In this document: positions 53,001 through 61,697 of the stretch, piece by piece
Layout of the letters: every line of letters starts with the position of its first letter
Position numbering within the stretch: the first letter of the stretch is position 1
Program-made: the position numbers and the translations under genes
The notes under the pieces: generated by a model
What the model was told of the DNA's origin: nothing
Databases searched by the model: none
Seen by the model: only the letters and a program-made list of their open reading frames with translations
Source of the DNA: Lachnospiraceae bacterium
Lineage (GTDB): Bacteria; Bacillota; Clostridia; Lachnospirales; Lachnospiraceae
Reading direction: 5' to 3'
DNA: 64,000 nt
Assembly (NCBI GenBank): GCA_015056815.1
Contig: SVFN01000007.1
Coordinates: 74,456 to 138,455, forward strand

Positions 53001-53459
53001 AAGCGCACGTATATCATTTTCCATAAGAAGCAAGGCATTTGATGGAATTCTTGCCTCTGTAGGATGCTCCGTTAAAAGCATATAACAAAACGCGTCAATT
53101 GTTCCCATAAAGCAAAGATCAATATTATTAAGTGCCTCCTGGCATCTTACTCTTGTCTCCTCTTTTGGAGCAGGCAATTCTCCAGCATAACCCTCTGCCT
53201 TATATTCATAATCAGGATTTGCTCTTTCACTAAGTGCTTTCTGAAATCTCTCATAGAATTCATTTGCTGCAGCCTTTGTAAAGGTAATTGCACAAATTTT
53301 CTCAATTGGCACACCAGCCTCTACCATAGCAACCATACGATTTACAAGCATAGTTGTCTTACCAGAACCAGCACCAGCTTCTACAAAAAAGTTCTGAAAG
53401 ATTTCTTTTATAATCTTATCTCTGGAGGTTGAATCAATTGTTAAACTATCCATACACAT
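50079..53459 (-). CDS. AddA/UvrD-like helicase-nuclease (1126 aa)
   Basis: Superfamily 1A helicase: Walker A NFFVEAGAGSGKTTMLVNRM, FTKAAANEFYERFQ, SFFLIDEFQDTNPMQAEVFF, FIVGDPKQSIYRFRGADVCA, VHIANLHKVKGLEAPIIILS, LSYVGATRARNALIICD. The C-terminal RecB-type nuclease has EVPFCYKNVSELWNGVMDAI and HIIDYKTNLDG (D, D-x-K). Length is close to AddA (about 1230 in B. subtilis). Start at 53459 is preferred because GAAGGAG lies before it. Works with the AddB-like protein encoded upstream. Confidence 0.92.
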   Translation of the reverse strand: MCMDSLTIDSTSRDKIIKEIFQNFFVEAGAGSGKTTMLVNRMVAMVEAGVPIEKICAITFTKAAANEFYERFQKALSERANPDYEYKAEGYAGELPAPKEETRVRCQEALNNIDLCFMGTIDAFCYMLLTEHPTEARIPSNALLLMENDIRALYKQEYVRICKGEHGKELAELAKNFRCLHSDPEEVFLKVITLLMNNRNVRFNYNETKDLDIDKNFKQDREDLIRILGVIAKHKECIYLGNDGSRSSVDAIEDTANAVRRTWSVHFVSVFYSIKNILGLQLNKDAVDVLGFGDEDIFNPAQRAIKLKLDAENGIFTRLENLQYDGTMTFAIKCVPIIESAIREKGAITFFDSLYYLRNMLKRDAEQEGKLINYIYNRHSFFLIDEFQDTNPMQAEVFFYLTSKNPKPDWTSCVPKPGSMFIVGDPKQSIYRFRGADVCAFLNVKGLFTGEVGEVLMLSRNFRSTTQMCEYYNDRFKVMLPEQNKNQSKFEDIPLPDDKWGTELQGTYKYGVYTGGPEGDGHDEELDTLQVGKIIQRLVGNPKYTIRDKGDKEPRAIRYSDFMLISKSKKQLPGFMKHFDELGIPYKVEGKVPFYDCPALNEIYSIYATVADSKDQISLYATLSGMVFGFTQDELLVYRDAGKAISINNVNEDESDSELVKAIKSAVLSLKKLSLEAKALSPSALFEKIMADFQIYRFVDSRNLEVVYYTLELLREAEKAGVIVSLKDGVAYIKELLDGTNEVERCLNLKEEENVVHIANLHKVKGLEAPIIILSYAAAKTPGPTIRIEHGDTAAGYIFGLEKDGDAKGYYISTGHFSDKKDEEKESIKAEQTRLSYVGATRARNALIICDSHYWKNNKNGGGYVAYSAWKTLMENGVKDFFDEIDENTVCVTPVLASTKANELYDKATTESVLNDRSAESDTYAIMRPSLVAHSKMEEEIAVDISESFDTGVLGDTKEVGTSAVHRFPTLLGTMIHKLMEILVSTKNMARLDSAVGEILSEFLSEEALPYEASFKTTLLKVGNTMRDCGYAQENALPQLILQEMLDADEVYCEVPFCYKNVSELWNGVMDAIYLKDGKWHIIDYKTNLDGRGLDKLYENQLDAYKKAFKAMTGEDADAFTYHIAV

Positions 53460-53460
53460 A

Positions 53461-56019
53461 TTAGTCATCTCCTTCCAGTTCTACTCTGTTGCAAAGCCTA
53501 GCATAGCTACAATACTTGCAAGGCTCACCCTTATCATCAGCTGTAGTACACGGATAATCGTTATGCTTTACAGCCTCCATAAATTCCACAAGCATATCAT
53601 TTAATGCCAGCTTCATGTTCGCATCATACTGACATGTTACCGTCTGTCCAAGTCTTAAATAACGGAACTCACCTCCGGTAATATGGTATCCCATATATTC
53701 CATAAGATACGCATAAATTACTACCTGAAGACATGAATAAATGTCATCCTGCACATGCTTTACTCTACGCCCCGTCTTGAAGTCTACAATAATATATTCA
53801 CTATCACCAATCTGTTCTACACGATCTGGGAAGCCGTGAATAGAAATACCCGCCTCGTGCTTACATTCGATATCCTCCTCCTTTAAAACTACTTTTCTGT
53901 GAGGATCTTCGTCATATGCTAATGCCATCATATCCATAAACTGCTCTTTTGCACCTAAAACACTACTTGCAATAAGAGCCGGATGAGATTTTAAATGCTT
54001 CTCAAAGGCAGCATCCGCAAGCTTCAAGAAATCAGCTCTTGTGATACTGGTGTTTGCAAGCTTTTCCATAAGATCATGTGCAATAAGTCCTTGATCAATT
54101 GCTGAAATAACCTCAAATGGCTTGTCTTCTTCATCCTCTGGAAGTCCAAGAATTCTCTTATACATATATTTTCTTCTACATTCAAAGAAATCACTAAGAG
54201 CAGATGGTGAATAGCTACGTCCATCTGTAGTCAACTTTGCCAACACAGATGAAATAGTCTTTCCATACTTTTCAATCATCATACTATCATTGTAGGCCTT
54301 ACCAATTTCTCTTGTAGCATCAAGTCTAGGTGCAAAATATTCAACCTTTGCAATATTGCTTTCCAGCTCTTTAATAGTTACACTCTCTCCATTTTCAAGC
54401 CTGTATAAATCAAACATCATTGATGAAGCATTCTGAGATTTAAGCTCTGACACATTAAAGCCTGCATAAGAGATACAAAGCTTACAGCCAAGTGCTGTAC
54501 AAAGCTTTGCAAACGCAAAAAGTCTATCCTTCTTCTCTTTTATTTTTCCATTTGAAGTATATCGCTCCATGTCTCCGCCAAAGAGCTTTATGTCCTCATC
54601 TAAGAGAAGGTAGTTTTCCTTTGGTGTGCCTGGATAATTATTGGCTGATAAACCTACTACATAAATGTTTTCACGTATTGAACAAATTGCCGCACTAATA
54701 TCTGTCACATGAAGCTTTCCAGGTTCACTCCTCTGACAACAAACCATTGACGCTAATATATCTGAGATTATATCCTCTGCCTGCTGATCTATACCTGCAT
54801 ATCGCACAATTGATAACGAGTTAAAAATGATACTTGCCGCAGCATTGTCTAAATGATTCAGCAATTCATGTGCATAATCTTCGCTATGTGGTCTAATTTT
54901 TGAATATTTATTTACAAACTCTTCGCAAGGAAGTGCAAGCTCGTCTGCCATCCTCTTAAGCTCACCTTCTAAATCCTCATTTCTTTCCTCATCAGAAAGT
55001 GACTCGATGTATGCTGCTACCTTATCAGCATTATCCTTCTTATTATTCGAAAGCTTCAACTGCCCCAGTAGTGCGAAAATATCCTTAAGCTTCCAATTAT
55101 CTGGACATTCAAATTCTCCCATAAATGCATTTCGATCAAATGCATCACTACTCAACATTGCATCCATAGAGGCTGCACTAAAAAGTCCTGTGGTTATCCA
55201 ATTATTGTATAAACGCAGAAGCTTTGCAGGATTAGAATTTGTAATAGCAATTCCGCAGCCAAAGGTAATTGGAAGCTTCATCCTAACGGCCAAATCAAAT
55301 AGTAGCTGAGAATAGGTCCTTGCATCAGCGACTGCAATCATGCACTTGTCGAGCTGTTTAGAGGAATATATCTCAGTCAATACATCCTCAACCTCATTAG
55401 GTGCTCCATAGCAATTTTTATAGGAAGAAATCTTTACACCATTAAGACTTGTATTATATAAATCAGCCAAAGAATGCTCAGAAAATTTTCCATTAGAAAG
55501 CTTTTCAATTAACAGTCTTTCAAGAGGCTTTAATGGAAGCTCTTTGATAGTAATAAATTCAGCATCAAGCGCTACACAATTAGCAATTGCCATTCGAATA
55601 AGTCCAATACTATCGATGCCTTCTAATAGCTCGTTGTATTTTTTATAGGCTTCAAGAATAGCCTTATTCTTATCTGAGAAAATTCCTTTCGGCAAAATGT
55701 CAGAAAGTGCCTTATTCTCATCCTCAGCAGTTACAAAGCTACGCATTGTTCGAATTGCATTTGTCAAATCCACTATATCTGCATAGGTAGACTTTTTAAA
55801 ATACGAGGAATCCTTTATCGCCTTCGAAACAATAGTAGTTTCCTCCTGCTGGCTAACAAATGGTGCTGTAATAGAAACGCCTGCCTTCATTAGCGAATAT
55901 CTTGCTAATCCAGTTGCATTCATAATCCTAACATTGAAGCAATTTACACCGTTCATCGCCAGACTTCTAAGCAGCTCATCTCCATTTATTCCTGATACCA
56001 AGATTATTTTTTCTCGCAT
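53461..56019 (-). CDS. AddB-like nuclease subunit (852 aa)
   Basis: The C-terminal RecB-type nuclease is intact: SALSDFFECRRKYMYKRILG, SIHGFPDRVEQIGDSEYIIV, DFKTGRRVK, and PCKYCSYARLCNRVE. One early Cys and three late Cys match the iron-sulfur cluster of AddB/Cas4 nucleases. The N-terminal half has the helicase-like fold but not a Walker A (SGINGDELLRS), and the total is about 300 residues shorter than AddB. The start overlaps the stop of the XRE gene (TAATG). A second nuclease is thus paired with the AddA-like enzyme. Confidence 0.88.
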   Translation of the reverse strand: MREKIILVSGINGDELLRSLAMNGVNCFNVRIMNATGLARYSLMKAGVSITAPFVSQQEETTIVSKAIKDSSYFKKSTYADIVDLTNAIRTMRSFVTAEDENKALSDILPKGIFSDKNKAILEAYKKYNELLEGIDSIGLIRMAIANCVALDAEFITIKELPLKPLERLLIEKLSNGKFSEHSLADLYNTSLNGVKISSYKNCYGAPNEVEDVLTEIYSSKQLDKCMIAVADARTYSQLLFDLAVRMKLPITFGCGIAITNSNPAKLLRLYNNWITTGLFSAASMDAMLSSDAFDRNAFMGEFECPDNWKLKDIFALLGQLKLSNNKKDNADKVAAYIESLSDEERNEDLEGELKRMADELALPCEEFVNKYSKIRPHSEDYAHELLNHLDNAAASIIFNSLSIVRYAGIDQQAEDIISDILASMVCCQRSEPGKLHVTDISAAICSIRENIYVVGLSANNYPGTPKENYLLLDEDIKLFGGDMERYTSNGKIKEKKDRLFAFAKLCTALGCKLCISYAGFNVSELKSQNASSMMFDLYRLENGESVTIKELESNIAKVEYFAPRLDATREIGKAYNDSMMIEKYGKTISSVLAKLTTDGRSYSPSALSDFFECRRKYMYKRILGLPEDEEDKPFEVISAIDQGLIAHDLMEKLANTSITRADFLKLADAAFEKHLKSHPALIASSVLGAKEQFMDMMALAYDEDPHRKVVLKEEDIECKHEAGISIHGFPDRVEQIGDSEYIIVDFKTGRRVKHVQDDIYSCLQVVIYAYLMEYMGYHITGGEFRYLRLGQTVTCQYDANMKLALNDMLVEFMEAVKHNDYPCTTADDKGEPCKYCSYARLCNRVELEGDD

Positions 56020-56264
56020 TAATTCTCCTTCGCCACCAGCATCTCATCTACATCAACCTGCAAGAGCTGGCCTAAAATAAACATATTACTAATTGTTGGA
56101 AGGGCTTCCCCCTTCTGCCATCGGTAGACCGCCTGGAAGGATACATTCATTACCTTGCTAAGATCCTTAATTGCAATCTCACGTTCCTCCATAAGCAGTT
56201 TGATTTTATGTCCTGTTGCTACGATATCAAGCTCTACCGGCTTCTGTTCTCTATTAATATTCAT
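56019..56264 (-). CDS. XRE-family regulator with SFQAVYRW helix (81 aa)
   Basis: IKLLMEEREIAIKDLSKVMN, then VSFQAVYRWQKGEALPTISN is the HTH; it belongs to the same paralogue group as 39910-40197 and 45615-45857. The ATG at 56264 has AAAGGATGG upstream. First gene of the AddBA-HNH operon, behind operator copy 9. Confidence 0.87.
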   Translation of the reverse strand: MNINREQKPVELDIVATGHKIKLLMEEREIAIKDLSKVMNVSFQAVYRWQKGEALPTISNMFILGQLLQVDVDEMLVAKEN

Positions 56265-56311
56265 AAACACCATCCTTTCAGCCCTTATTTAAGGGATTTT
56301 CTATTATGGAT

Positions 56312-56357
56312 AGTGTATCAATCTCTAAGTTGGGCTGTCATTTAACGGATAGTTGAA
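56312..56357 (-). promoter_or_regulatory. Shared operator/promoter, copy 9
   Basis: TTTAAC-GGATA-GTTGAA (56341-56357); minus strand -35 ATGACA (56336-56341), 18 bases, -10 TACACT (56312-56317). Drives XRE-AddB-AddA-unknown-HNH. Overlaps the 3' end of the 56325-56705 gene. Confidence 0.83.
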
Positions 56358-56705
56358 ATACATCTCTCTTAGCCTGATGTAATAGGCCCATAAACGACGA
56401 ATAGCTGAGGCAGAGAAGCCCTCTGCCTCAGGCTGAAATTCCACCTCAAACTGAGGTTTGATTACTAATGGTACAAGGAAATCATCTACCTTGATACCGA
56501 AGATTCTGCTTAAGAAAAACATATTTTCAATATCTGGCAGGTTGTGACCATGACGCCACTTGTTTATTGACTGAACCGAGAGTCCCATGATTCCACCGAG
56601 CTCTTTATCTGAAAGTCCGCTCTCGTCAATCAGCTTGCTAATTTTCTTGCCTGTGGCATCCATATCGATGCCGGAAATATTCATACCGTTCCATACCATA
56701 AGCAT
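56325..56705 (-). CDS. XRE-family regulator with SVQSINKW helix (126 aa)
   Basis: GKKISKLIDESGLSDKELGG, then LSVQSINKWRHGHNLPDIEN is an HTH close to the other three paralogues; an extra C-terminal helical tail (FSASAIRRLWAYYIRLREMY) makes it longer. AAAGGAGTAAT before the ATG. Its own upstream region has no operator repeat, so it may be the master regulator. Candidate promoter TTGGGC-N16-TATTAT near 56745-56780. Confidence 0.85.
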   Translation of the reverse strand: MLMVWNGMNISGIDMDATGKKISKLIDESGLSDKELGGIMGLSVQSINKWRHGHNLPDIENMFFLSRIFGIKVDDFLVPLVIKPQFEVEFQPEAEGFSASAIRRLWAYYIRLREMYFNYPLNDSPT

Positions 56706-56820
56706 ATTACTCCTTTCGCTAAATTGTATTTTGTTGTAACCAGTTGGCTACTTCTCTGATAATACTTTACCACACTTTATGCCCAATAAATTGTGCACAA
56801 GAAATTTATTTTCAATTTTT

Positions 56821-57828
56821 TCATGAATTTTCTTCATTTTTTTGCAAGTATTTGTCAGCTAACAGCTGTACTTCCTTCTGTAGCTTCACCCTTACAGATT
56901 CCGGCGATATGATTGTCGCTATCTTACCGTATTGAAGAGCCCAATATATTAGCGCATTATCATTTACTGAAACTCGTATGGTAATTTCCTCTGGCTCTCT
57001 CTTTACGACCATAAAGTCCTTGCCATACCAATCTATGAAATCTCCAATGTTCTTTTTCAGAAGCTTCATAGTTACATTAACAGTTTCGCCCGTGACCATA
57101 TAAAGGTGCTCTCTCATATATTCATCAAGCTGAAAACCGTTGCGATACTTTTCTATCTTCCTAATATCCATTGCCGGTCTGTTATACAGGATTTCAACAT
57201 CCAAGATCCTATCAACACGAAGATTAATAAGTCCCTTTCCCGGCTTGCCATTCTTCTCCATTTGGCAGATTAGATAGTATCTTGATTTCTCAGTAACCAA
57301 ATAATAAGGATCTAATATATACTCAGCATCAATTTCCTCTAGCTTTTTTTCAGAATTGTAATTACACCTTTTTACACGTATCTTCCGGTTAGCCTGAATT
57401 GCTTCGTCGATCTTATCGATAATTTCATACAGGTTCTTATTTTCAGTACGTGGCATGCTTGGCAGGTAATGTACATGCCTTACACGATTCTTAAGTCCAA
57501 GCTCCGACATGCCCTTAAGCTTATCAATAAGCTCTGTAGCTATCTCCTTCGGAATATGCTGGCCAAAGAGAACACCATCGATAAGAAGTCGTAGCTCATG
57601 GTCATCGAAAAGACCAGGCTTATAGACTCCTCTCTTGCCTCTGATACGATCATCATCTCTGAGCTTCTTCAAATATGCAGACAGCGTATTTCTAGCCACC
57701 TCTATTTCATAGGGATAATCTGCAAGCTTCTCTATAAGCGTTGCCTGCATCATCGGTTTGTCCTTGCTGGCATATTTTTCCAAAATCTCCAGTATGTAAA
57801 TGTCTAACAGTGTTCTCTCTTTCTTCAT
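56821..57828 (-). CDS. WYL-domain regulator next to the Argonaute gene (335 aa)
   Basis: N-terminal winged helix (ILEILEKYASKDKPMMQATL, VARNTLSAYLKKLRDDDRIR), then a WYL domain (IDAEYILDPYYLVTEKSRYY, LICQMEKNGKPGKGLINLRV, and a C-terminal WYL-extension ALQYGKIATIISPESVRVKL). It starts 15 bases after the Argonaute stop. A nucleic-acid-sensing regulator of the Argonaute operon or of wider targets is likely. Confidence 0.88.
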   Translation of the reverse strand: MKKERTLLDIYILEILEKYASKDKPMMQATLIEKLADYPYEIEVARNTLSAYLKKLRDDDRIRGKRGVYKPGLFDDHELRLLIDGVLFGQHIPKEIATELIDKLKGMSELGLKNRVRHVHYLPSMPRTENKNLYEIIDKIDEAIQANRKIRVKRCNYNSEKKLEEIDAEYILDPYYLVTEKSRYYLICQMEKNGKPGKGLINLRVDRILDVEILYNRPAMDIRKIEKYRNGFQLDEYMREHLYMVTGETVNVTMKLLKKNIGDFIDWYGKDFMVVKREPEEITIRVSVNDNALIYWALQYGKIATIISPESVRVKLQKEVQLLADKYLQKNEENS

Positions 57829-57842
57829 CCCTCAGATCCTCT

Positions 57843-60077
57843 CTACAGGAAGAAAAGCTTGTTCTCTACCTGTCCTGTTGGTACATAATCCAAATTCTTA
57901 CAAATCTTATCCGCATAGCCGGTGGTAATTGGAAGTCTCAGCTTGTTAGTTGAGCCTACATGAAGCTGCGTCAGATACAAAACCTGTGTAACAGCATCAG
58001 CCATAGAAATATCCCCACAGCTCTTTTCTATAACAAGAGGATTCGGTGAACCCTTCTTATTCTTCATCAGTGTCGTTACCAAATATGCCTTATTCTCATT
58101 GAAAATGCAGGCTCCCATTGGTGGATTCATATCTCCATCATTTTCCATAAGAACCTTGGCGCCAACATTCTTTCGAACCTCAATAATAGAATACTTAATC
58201 CCCTGCGCCTTAAAGTAATGCTCATACCATTCAGCATCCTCATTACTAAAGCCATCTCTATGAATCACAATATTCCCTGGCTTTTCGCCATAGGTATCCT
58301 CATAGGAAATGATTACCTGATCAAAGATGTCCTGCAATATCTCAGTAGCAATCTTCTCTCCGCGCTGAGGTGATCTCGGCTTAAAGAAGCCAAGCATTCG
58401 ACCAAATCTATCAAATACAACTGAACAAGCAGGGAGATGTACACCCTTATCCATCATGGCAACATCAAGTCCAACAAAGCAATCCACGCCTGCAGGCATA
58501 TCCTTTACAATCCAAGGAATACCTCCTGTCTTGCCCAAAATACCAAGTACAATGTTGTGCAGATAATAGCGCGCCTTCGAACCATTTACCCTTGCATCCT
58601 GTGCAAATAGTTTGGCTGTCTTCATTGTCAACATCTGAGAAGGGATATTCATCTCTGCCCATATCTTCTTAAATGGATTGTATGGACTTTCCTCATCCAT
58701 TCCATCTGGAATCAAAGCAATAACAATATCTACATCGGCAACATTCCTAAGTTCTCGTGCCGCACGCTTATAGTCAGTGATGTTACCCACATCATATTCC
58801 TGTACCAATAAAGGCTTCGACTGAATATCAATTAAGCCAGACTTTGTGTATTGATCATCCGCACCATGATAGGTTCCCTTTGCCGCAAAAAGAAAAATAT
58901 CATTCGCAATCTGCTTTAATAATTCATCTTCACCTCTTGGATAAAGATACCCTATCTTAATCTGCTTAGTAGGCTTCTGATAAAACCCTCGGCCAAATAT
59001 CTTATATTCTTCTCCTGGCGGAAGCATGCTTCCATCACCACAAACAAGCTGAGGTAATCTTACATTGCCCCATTTATATCCCAAGCATCTTGGATCACAG
59101 CAAGTATCCTCAAAGCCTAAGCCTCCAAGAGCCTCTAAGCTACCAATGTCAGCTATGAATTCCCTATCTGTATTAAGACGAATCTCCATTGTACGTTTAA
59201 CCAAATTATCGATTCTGTTAGAAAATGCAGAATCATATTTGGTCATATATTCCCTAGTTATAATAGGAACAAGTGCCTGCGGATAATACGGCAATGCTTC
59301 TGTCCCTCTATCCAGCTTTACTCTTACTACCGGCGTACTATCTGGAATATTGGCGACACGACCAGCCTCACCCTTTTTATCAGTGTAATAACCCTTTAGG
59401 CTATATCCAAAATCAAGCTGATCTGTGACTGTATAATCACACACCTCAGTAATCACACCGCTCTGTCTAAAGCCTGACCAGTCATTCTTTACCTCCAAGC
59501 CACAAACATCAATCTTCTTATCAATAAGGTCCATGACATTCATCTTGGAAGAAAATACTGCCTTTGTATCTAACCACAGATATGCCTTGCCATCTGATCG
59601 AATTTCTACGCGGAGCTTGAAGCCCCGTTCTAGACGAATACTTTTATCACTACATTCGTGAACGGTATATCCACCTCTTCCATCAGCATACCAACTGCTG
59701 GTAATATCACTTTTAAGAGAATATTTTCTATACTTATCTAGAACCTTTACATCTCTTAGCTTCTCTCTTATTAAAAAGCGAATGTATTCTTCATACACTC
59801 TTTTGTTCTGTTGTACATCAAGCTGCTGGCAGCCCTGATACTCCAGCTCGAAATCTAAATCCTTAGGAATATTAGCGATTTCAGATGTAGAAATAATCTG
59901 TCTGCCATTTTCGAATATTCCAATAGCCGCATTATAATTGCTTAGCTTTCTACAGGCGCCTCGGATAATCTTAAAGGAGCTCTCTACCAAATTGGCAGAT
60001 ATCAACTTATAAATATGGAAAGAACATTCCTGTACTGGTCTATCTGATGCAAATACCTCAAGCTTTAATTCGTTCAT
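57843..60077 (-). CDS. Prokaryotic Argonaute, long, catalytically complete (744 aa)
   Basis: The MID-PIWI half is clear: IGYLYPRGEDELLKQIANDI, DVDIVIALIPDGMDEESPYN, then PIWI CFVGLDVAMMDKGVH, PRSPQRGEKIATEIL, NIVIHRDGFSNEDAEWYEHY, IIEVRKNVGAKVL, and LRLPITTGYADKICKN. The four catalytic acids fall at about D538, E574, D608 and D723; the spacing 36/34/115 is almost that of Clostridium butyricum Argonaute (541/577/611/727, from memory). The N and PAZ halves appear present, so it is a long-A Argonaute, expected to cut nucleic acid with short guides. Intact; own promoter region at 60078-60178. Stands 24 kb from any core gene. Confidence 0.9.
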   Translation of the reverse strand: MNELKLEVFASDRPVQECSFHIYKLISANLVESSFKIIRGACRKLSNYNAAIGIFENGRQIISTSEIANIPKDLDFELEYQGCQQLDVQQNKRVYEEYIRFLIREKLRDVKVLDKYRKYSLKSDITSSWYADGRGGYTVHECSDKSIRLERGFKLRVEIRSDGKAYLWLDTKAVFSSKMNVMDLIDKKIDVCGLEVKNDWSGFRQSGVITEVCDYTVTDQLDFGYSLKGYYTDKKGEAGRVANIPDSTPVVRVKLDRGTEALPYYPQALVPIITREYMTKYDSAFSNRIDNLVKRTMEIRLNTDREFIADIGSLEALGGLGFEDTCCDPRCLGYKWGNVRLPQLVCGDGSMLPPGEEYKIFGRGFYQKPTKQIKIGYLYPRGEDELLKQIANDIFLFAAKGTYHGADDQYTKSGLIDIQSKPLLVQEYDVGNITDYKRAARELRNVADVDIVIALIPDGMDEESPYNPFKKIWAEMNIPSQMLTMKTAKLFAQDARVNGSKARYYLHNIVLGILGKTGGIPWIVKDMPAGVDCFVGLDVAMMDKGVHLPACSVVFDRFGRMLGFFKPRSPQRGEKIATEILQDIFDQVIISYEDTYGEKPGNIVIHRDGFSNEDAEWYEHYFKAQGIKYSIIEVRKNVGAKVLMENDGDMNPPMGACIFNENKAYLVTTLMKNKKGSPNPLVIEKSCGDISMADAVTQVLYLTQLHVGSTNKLRLPITTGYADKICKNLDYVPTGQVENKLFFL

Positions 60078-60178
60078 TGCTTCACCTCTCTGATTTTTAT
60101 GACTAAATCTAATAAGTTATTTTCATCATAGCAAAGCTAATGTTCAATAATTTGGGCATAAGGAAATTTTTGTAATAT

Positions 60179-60207
60179 TTTAGCGGACAATTTTGGTGCC
60201 CGCTAAA
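60179..60207 (-). terminator. Hairpin between the coiled-coil gene and Argonaute
   Basis: TTTAGCGG (60179-60186) pairs with CCGCTAAA (60200-60207). It starts 6 bases after the stop of the upstream gene. The T-run is weak (ATATTAC), so some read-through into the Argonaute is likely. Confidence 0.5.
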
Positions 60208-60212
60208 TGTAA

Positions 60213-61643
60213 TTAAAATACTTTTCTAGAAATAGTTCCTATTATATTATCTCCAGAGCGATTATCACTTGGAGTCTTTGCCAATGCAATTGTATATCGT
60301 GGATCTCCATTATAAATAAGCTTATAATGCTTTCCATCATCAGATATCTCAAAGCCAATATCAATGAGCTCCTGTTTCATCGAAGAGGATACTGTCTTAT
60401 AGCCCTTCAGCAAACTCTTGAGCCTCTGCTTCTTATCCTCCGCCAAATGCTTATAGCCATTGCTTTCAACAATATCTATAACCACATGCTGCTTACGAGA
60501 ATCCTTCTCGATATTAACAACAGCATCTGCCAAAACTGAAAGAACAAAATCCTTAATTTCTCCAGGATAAAATTCCTCTTCCTCGCCTTGGAAAATAACT
60601 GGCTGTGCTGAGGACTGATGAAGCTTTGCCACAAGACCAGCATTTTCACATACCAGTGCATCATTACGTCTGGTCAGCTCTTCAACCTTTTGTTGTAGCT
60701 CCTGGAATTCCTCATCAAACGCAGAATACAGCTCTGCATTTTCATTCTGAGCCTCTTCCTTGTCTCGTTCAGCCTTCTGTAGCTTCTCAAGCTGCGCAGA
60801 AAGTCTTTCATTTAATAATGCATTACTAACACCCTGCCAGGTATACAAAGTATCAATATTTTGCAGATTACCAAATTCAAATATATAATGAAGTACTCGA
60901 TCCAACAGAATCTTTTCAATTCCATTAATATCCCTATGGGCGCATCTCTTATGTCCCAGTACTTCATTCGGATAATAGATTCCTATAGTTCCGTTATAAT
61001 CATTCTCCTCATCACAGATAATTCGGATATCCTTATTGGTCTGGCGATCCTCCTGTACCAACACATGTGCTGCACCCTTAAGCTTGCTAGCAAGAAGTGA
61101 TACATCTACCGGATCCTCATTTGCCTGCGTCTTAGAAACAAATACAATTGGAAGCTGATGCTTGTTCCTTCCAGACAACGCGCTTGCAAGTACTGCAAGA
61201 TTGTCTCCAGATATATAAAGTGGTCGATTGCTAATCACAAGGTCTCCGTCATCCTCTAAATATCCATGCTCAATGAGATGCGAAATGAATAACGGTGTTG
61301 AGAAAATAGCATTCGTAACCAAGGCATCCTCTCGATAGCTACGGTCAAGCTGAATTGAAAGTTTCATATCATTGAAGTTCATAATGTAATCTGTATCCCA
61401 GGTCACGCCGTCATCTGTTACCTTTTCATAACGGATTGCAACAATGTTCTTACTTGGATACTCTTGAATCTCCAGCCACAGCCTCTCATCACCGAAGCGG
61501 ATATTCTGTTCACCATTCCAGGTAATGCCACTTATTCGGTTTTCTTCATGAGGATTGTTATTATTCCATTCAATGACCAGATTAATAAATGCTTCCTTGT
61601 CCATTGTGGAATTAATATTCAATATTGTTGAATATAAAAGCAT
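60213..61643 (-). CDS. Unknown coiled-coil protein upstream of Argonaute (476 aa)
   Basis: MLLYSTILNINSTMDKEAFI... with GGGAAAGGCGATATT before the ATG. Residues about 1-120 look like a beta-rich domain (WLEIQEYPSKNIVAIRYEKV), 120-270 an alpha-beta domain (LPIVFVSKTQANEDPVDVSL), 275-345 a coiled coil (LSAQLEKLQKAERDKEEAQN), and 370-476 a winged-helix-like end (KQRLKSLLKGYKTVSSSMKQ). No known family. Position immediately upstream of Argonaute suggests a partner, perhaps for guide handling or target sensing. Confidence 0.75.
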   Translation of the reverse strand: MLLYSTILNINSTMDKEAFINLVIEWNNNNPHEENRISGITWNGEQNIRFGDERLWLEIQEYPSKNIVAIRYEKVTDDGVTWDTDYIMNFNDMKLSIQLDRSYREDALVTNAIFSTPLFISHLIEHGYLEDDGDLVISNRPLYISGDNLAVLASALSGRNKHQLPIVFVSKTQANEDPVDVSLLASKLKGAAHVLVQEDRQTNKDIRIICDEENDYNGTIGIYYPNEVLGHKRCAHRDINGIEKILLDRVLHYIFEFGNLQNIDTLYTWQGVSNALLNERLSAQLEKLQKAERDKEEAQNENAELYSAFDEEFQELQQKVEELTRRNDALVCENAGLVAKLHQSSAQPVIFQGEEEEFYPGEIKDFVLSVLADAVVNIEKDSRKQHVVIDIVESNGYKHLAEDKKQRLKSLLKGYKTVSSSMKQELIDIGFEISDDGKHYKLIYNGDPRYTIALAKTPSDNRSGDNIIGTISRKVF

Positions 61644-61697
61644 AATATCGCCTTTCCCAAATCATAAGATAATTCCTATGCTACACAGTACTGCTTT

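Noticed and set aside
60121-60160. TTATGCCCAA word near both the Argonaute and 56705 promoters as a third operator
   Set aside because: Only two loose copies in opposite relation to the genes; not enough to separate it from chance in AT-rich DNA.
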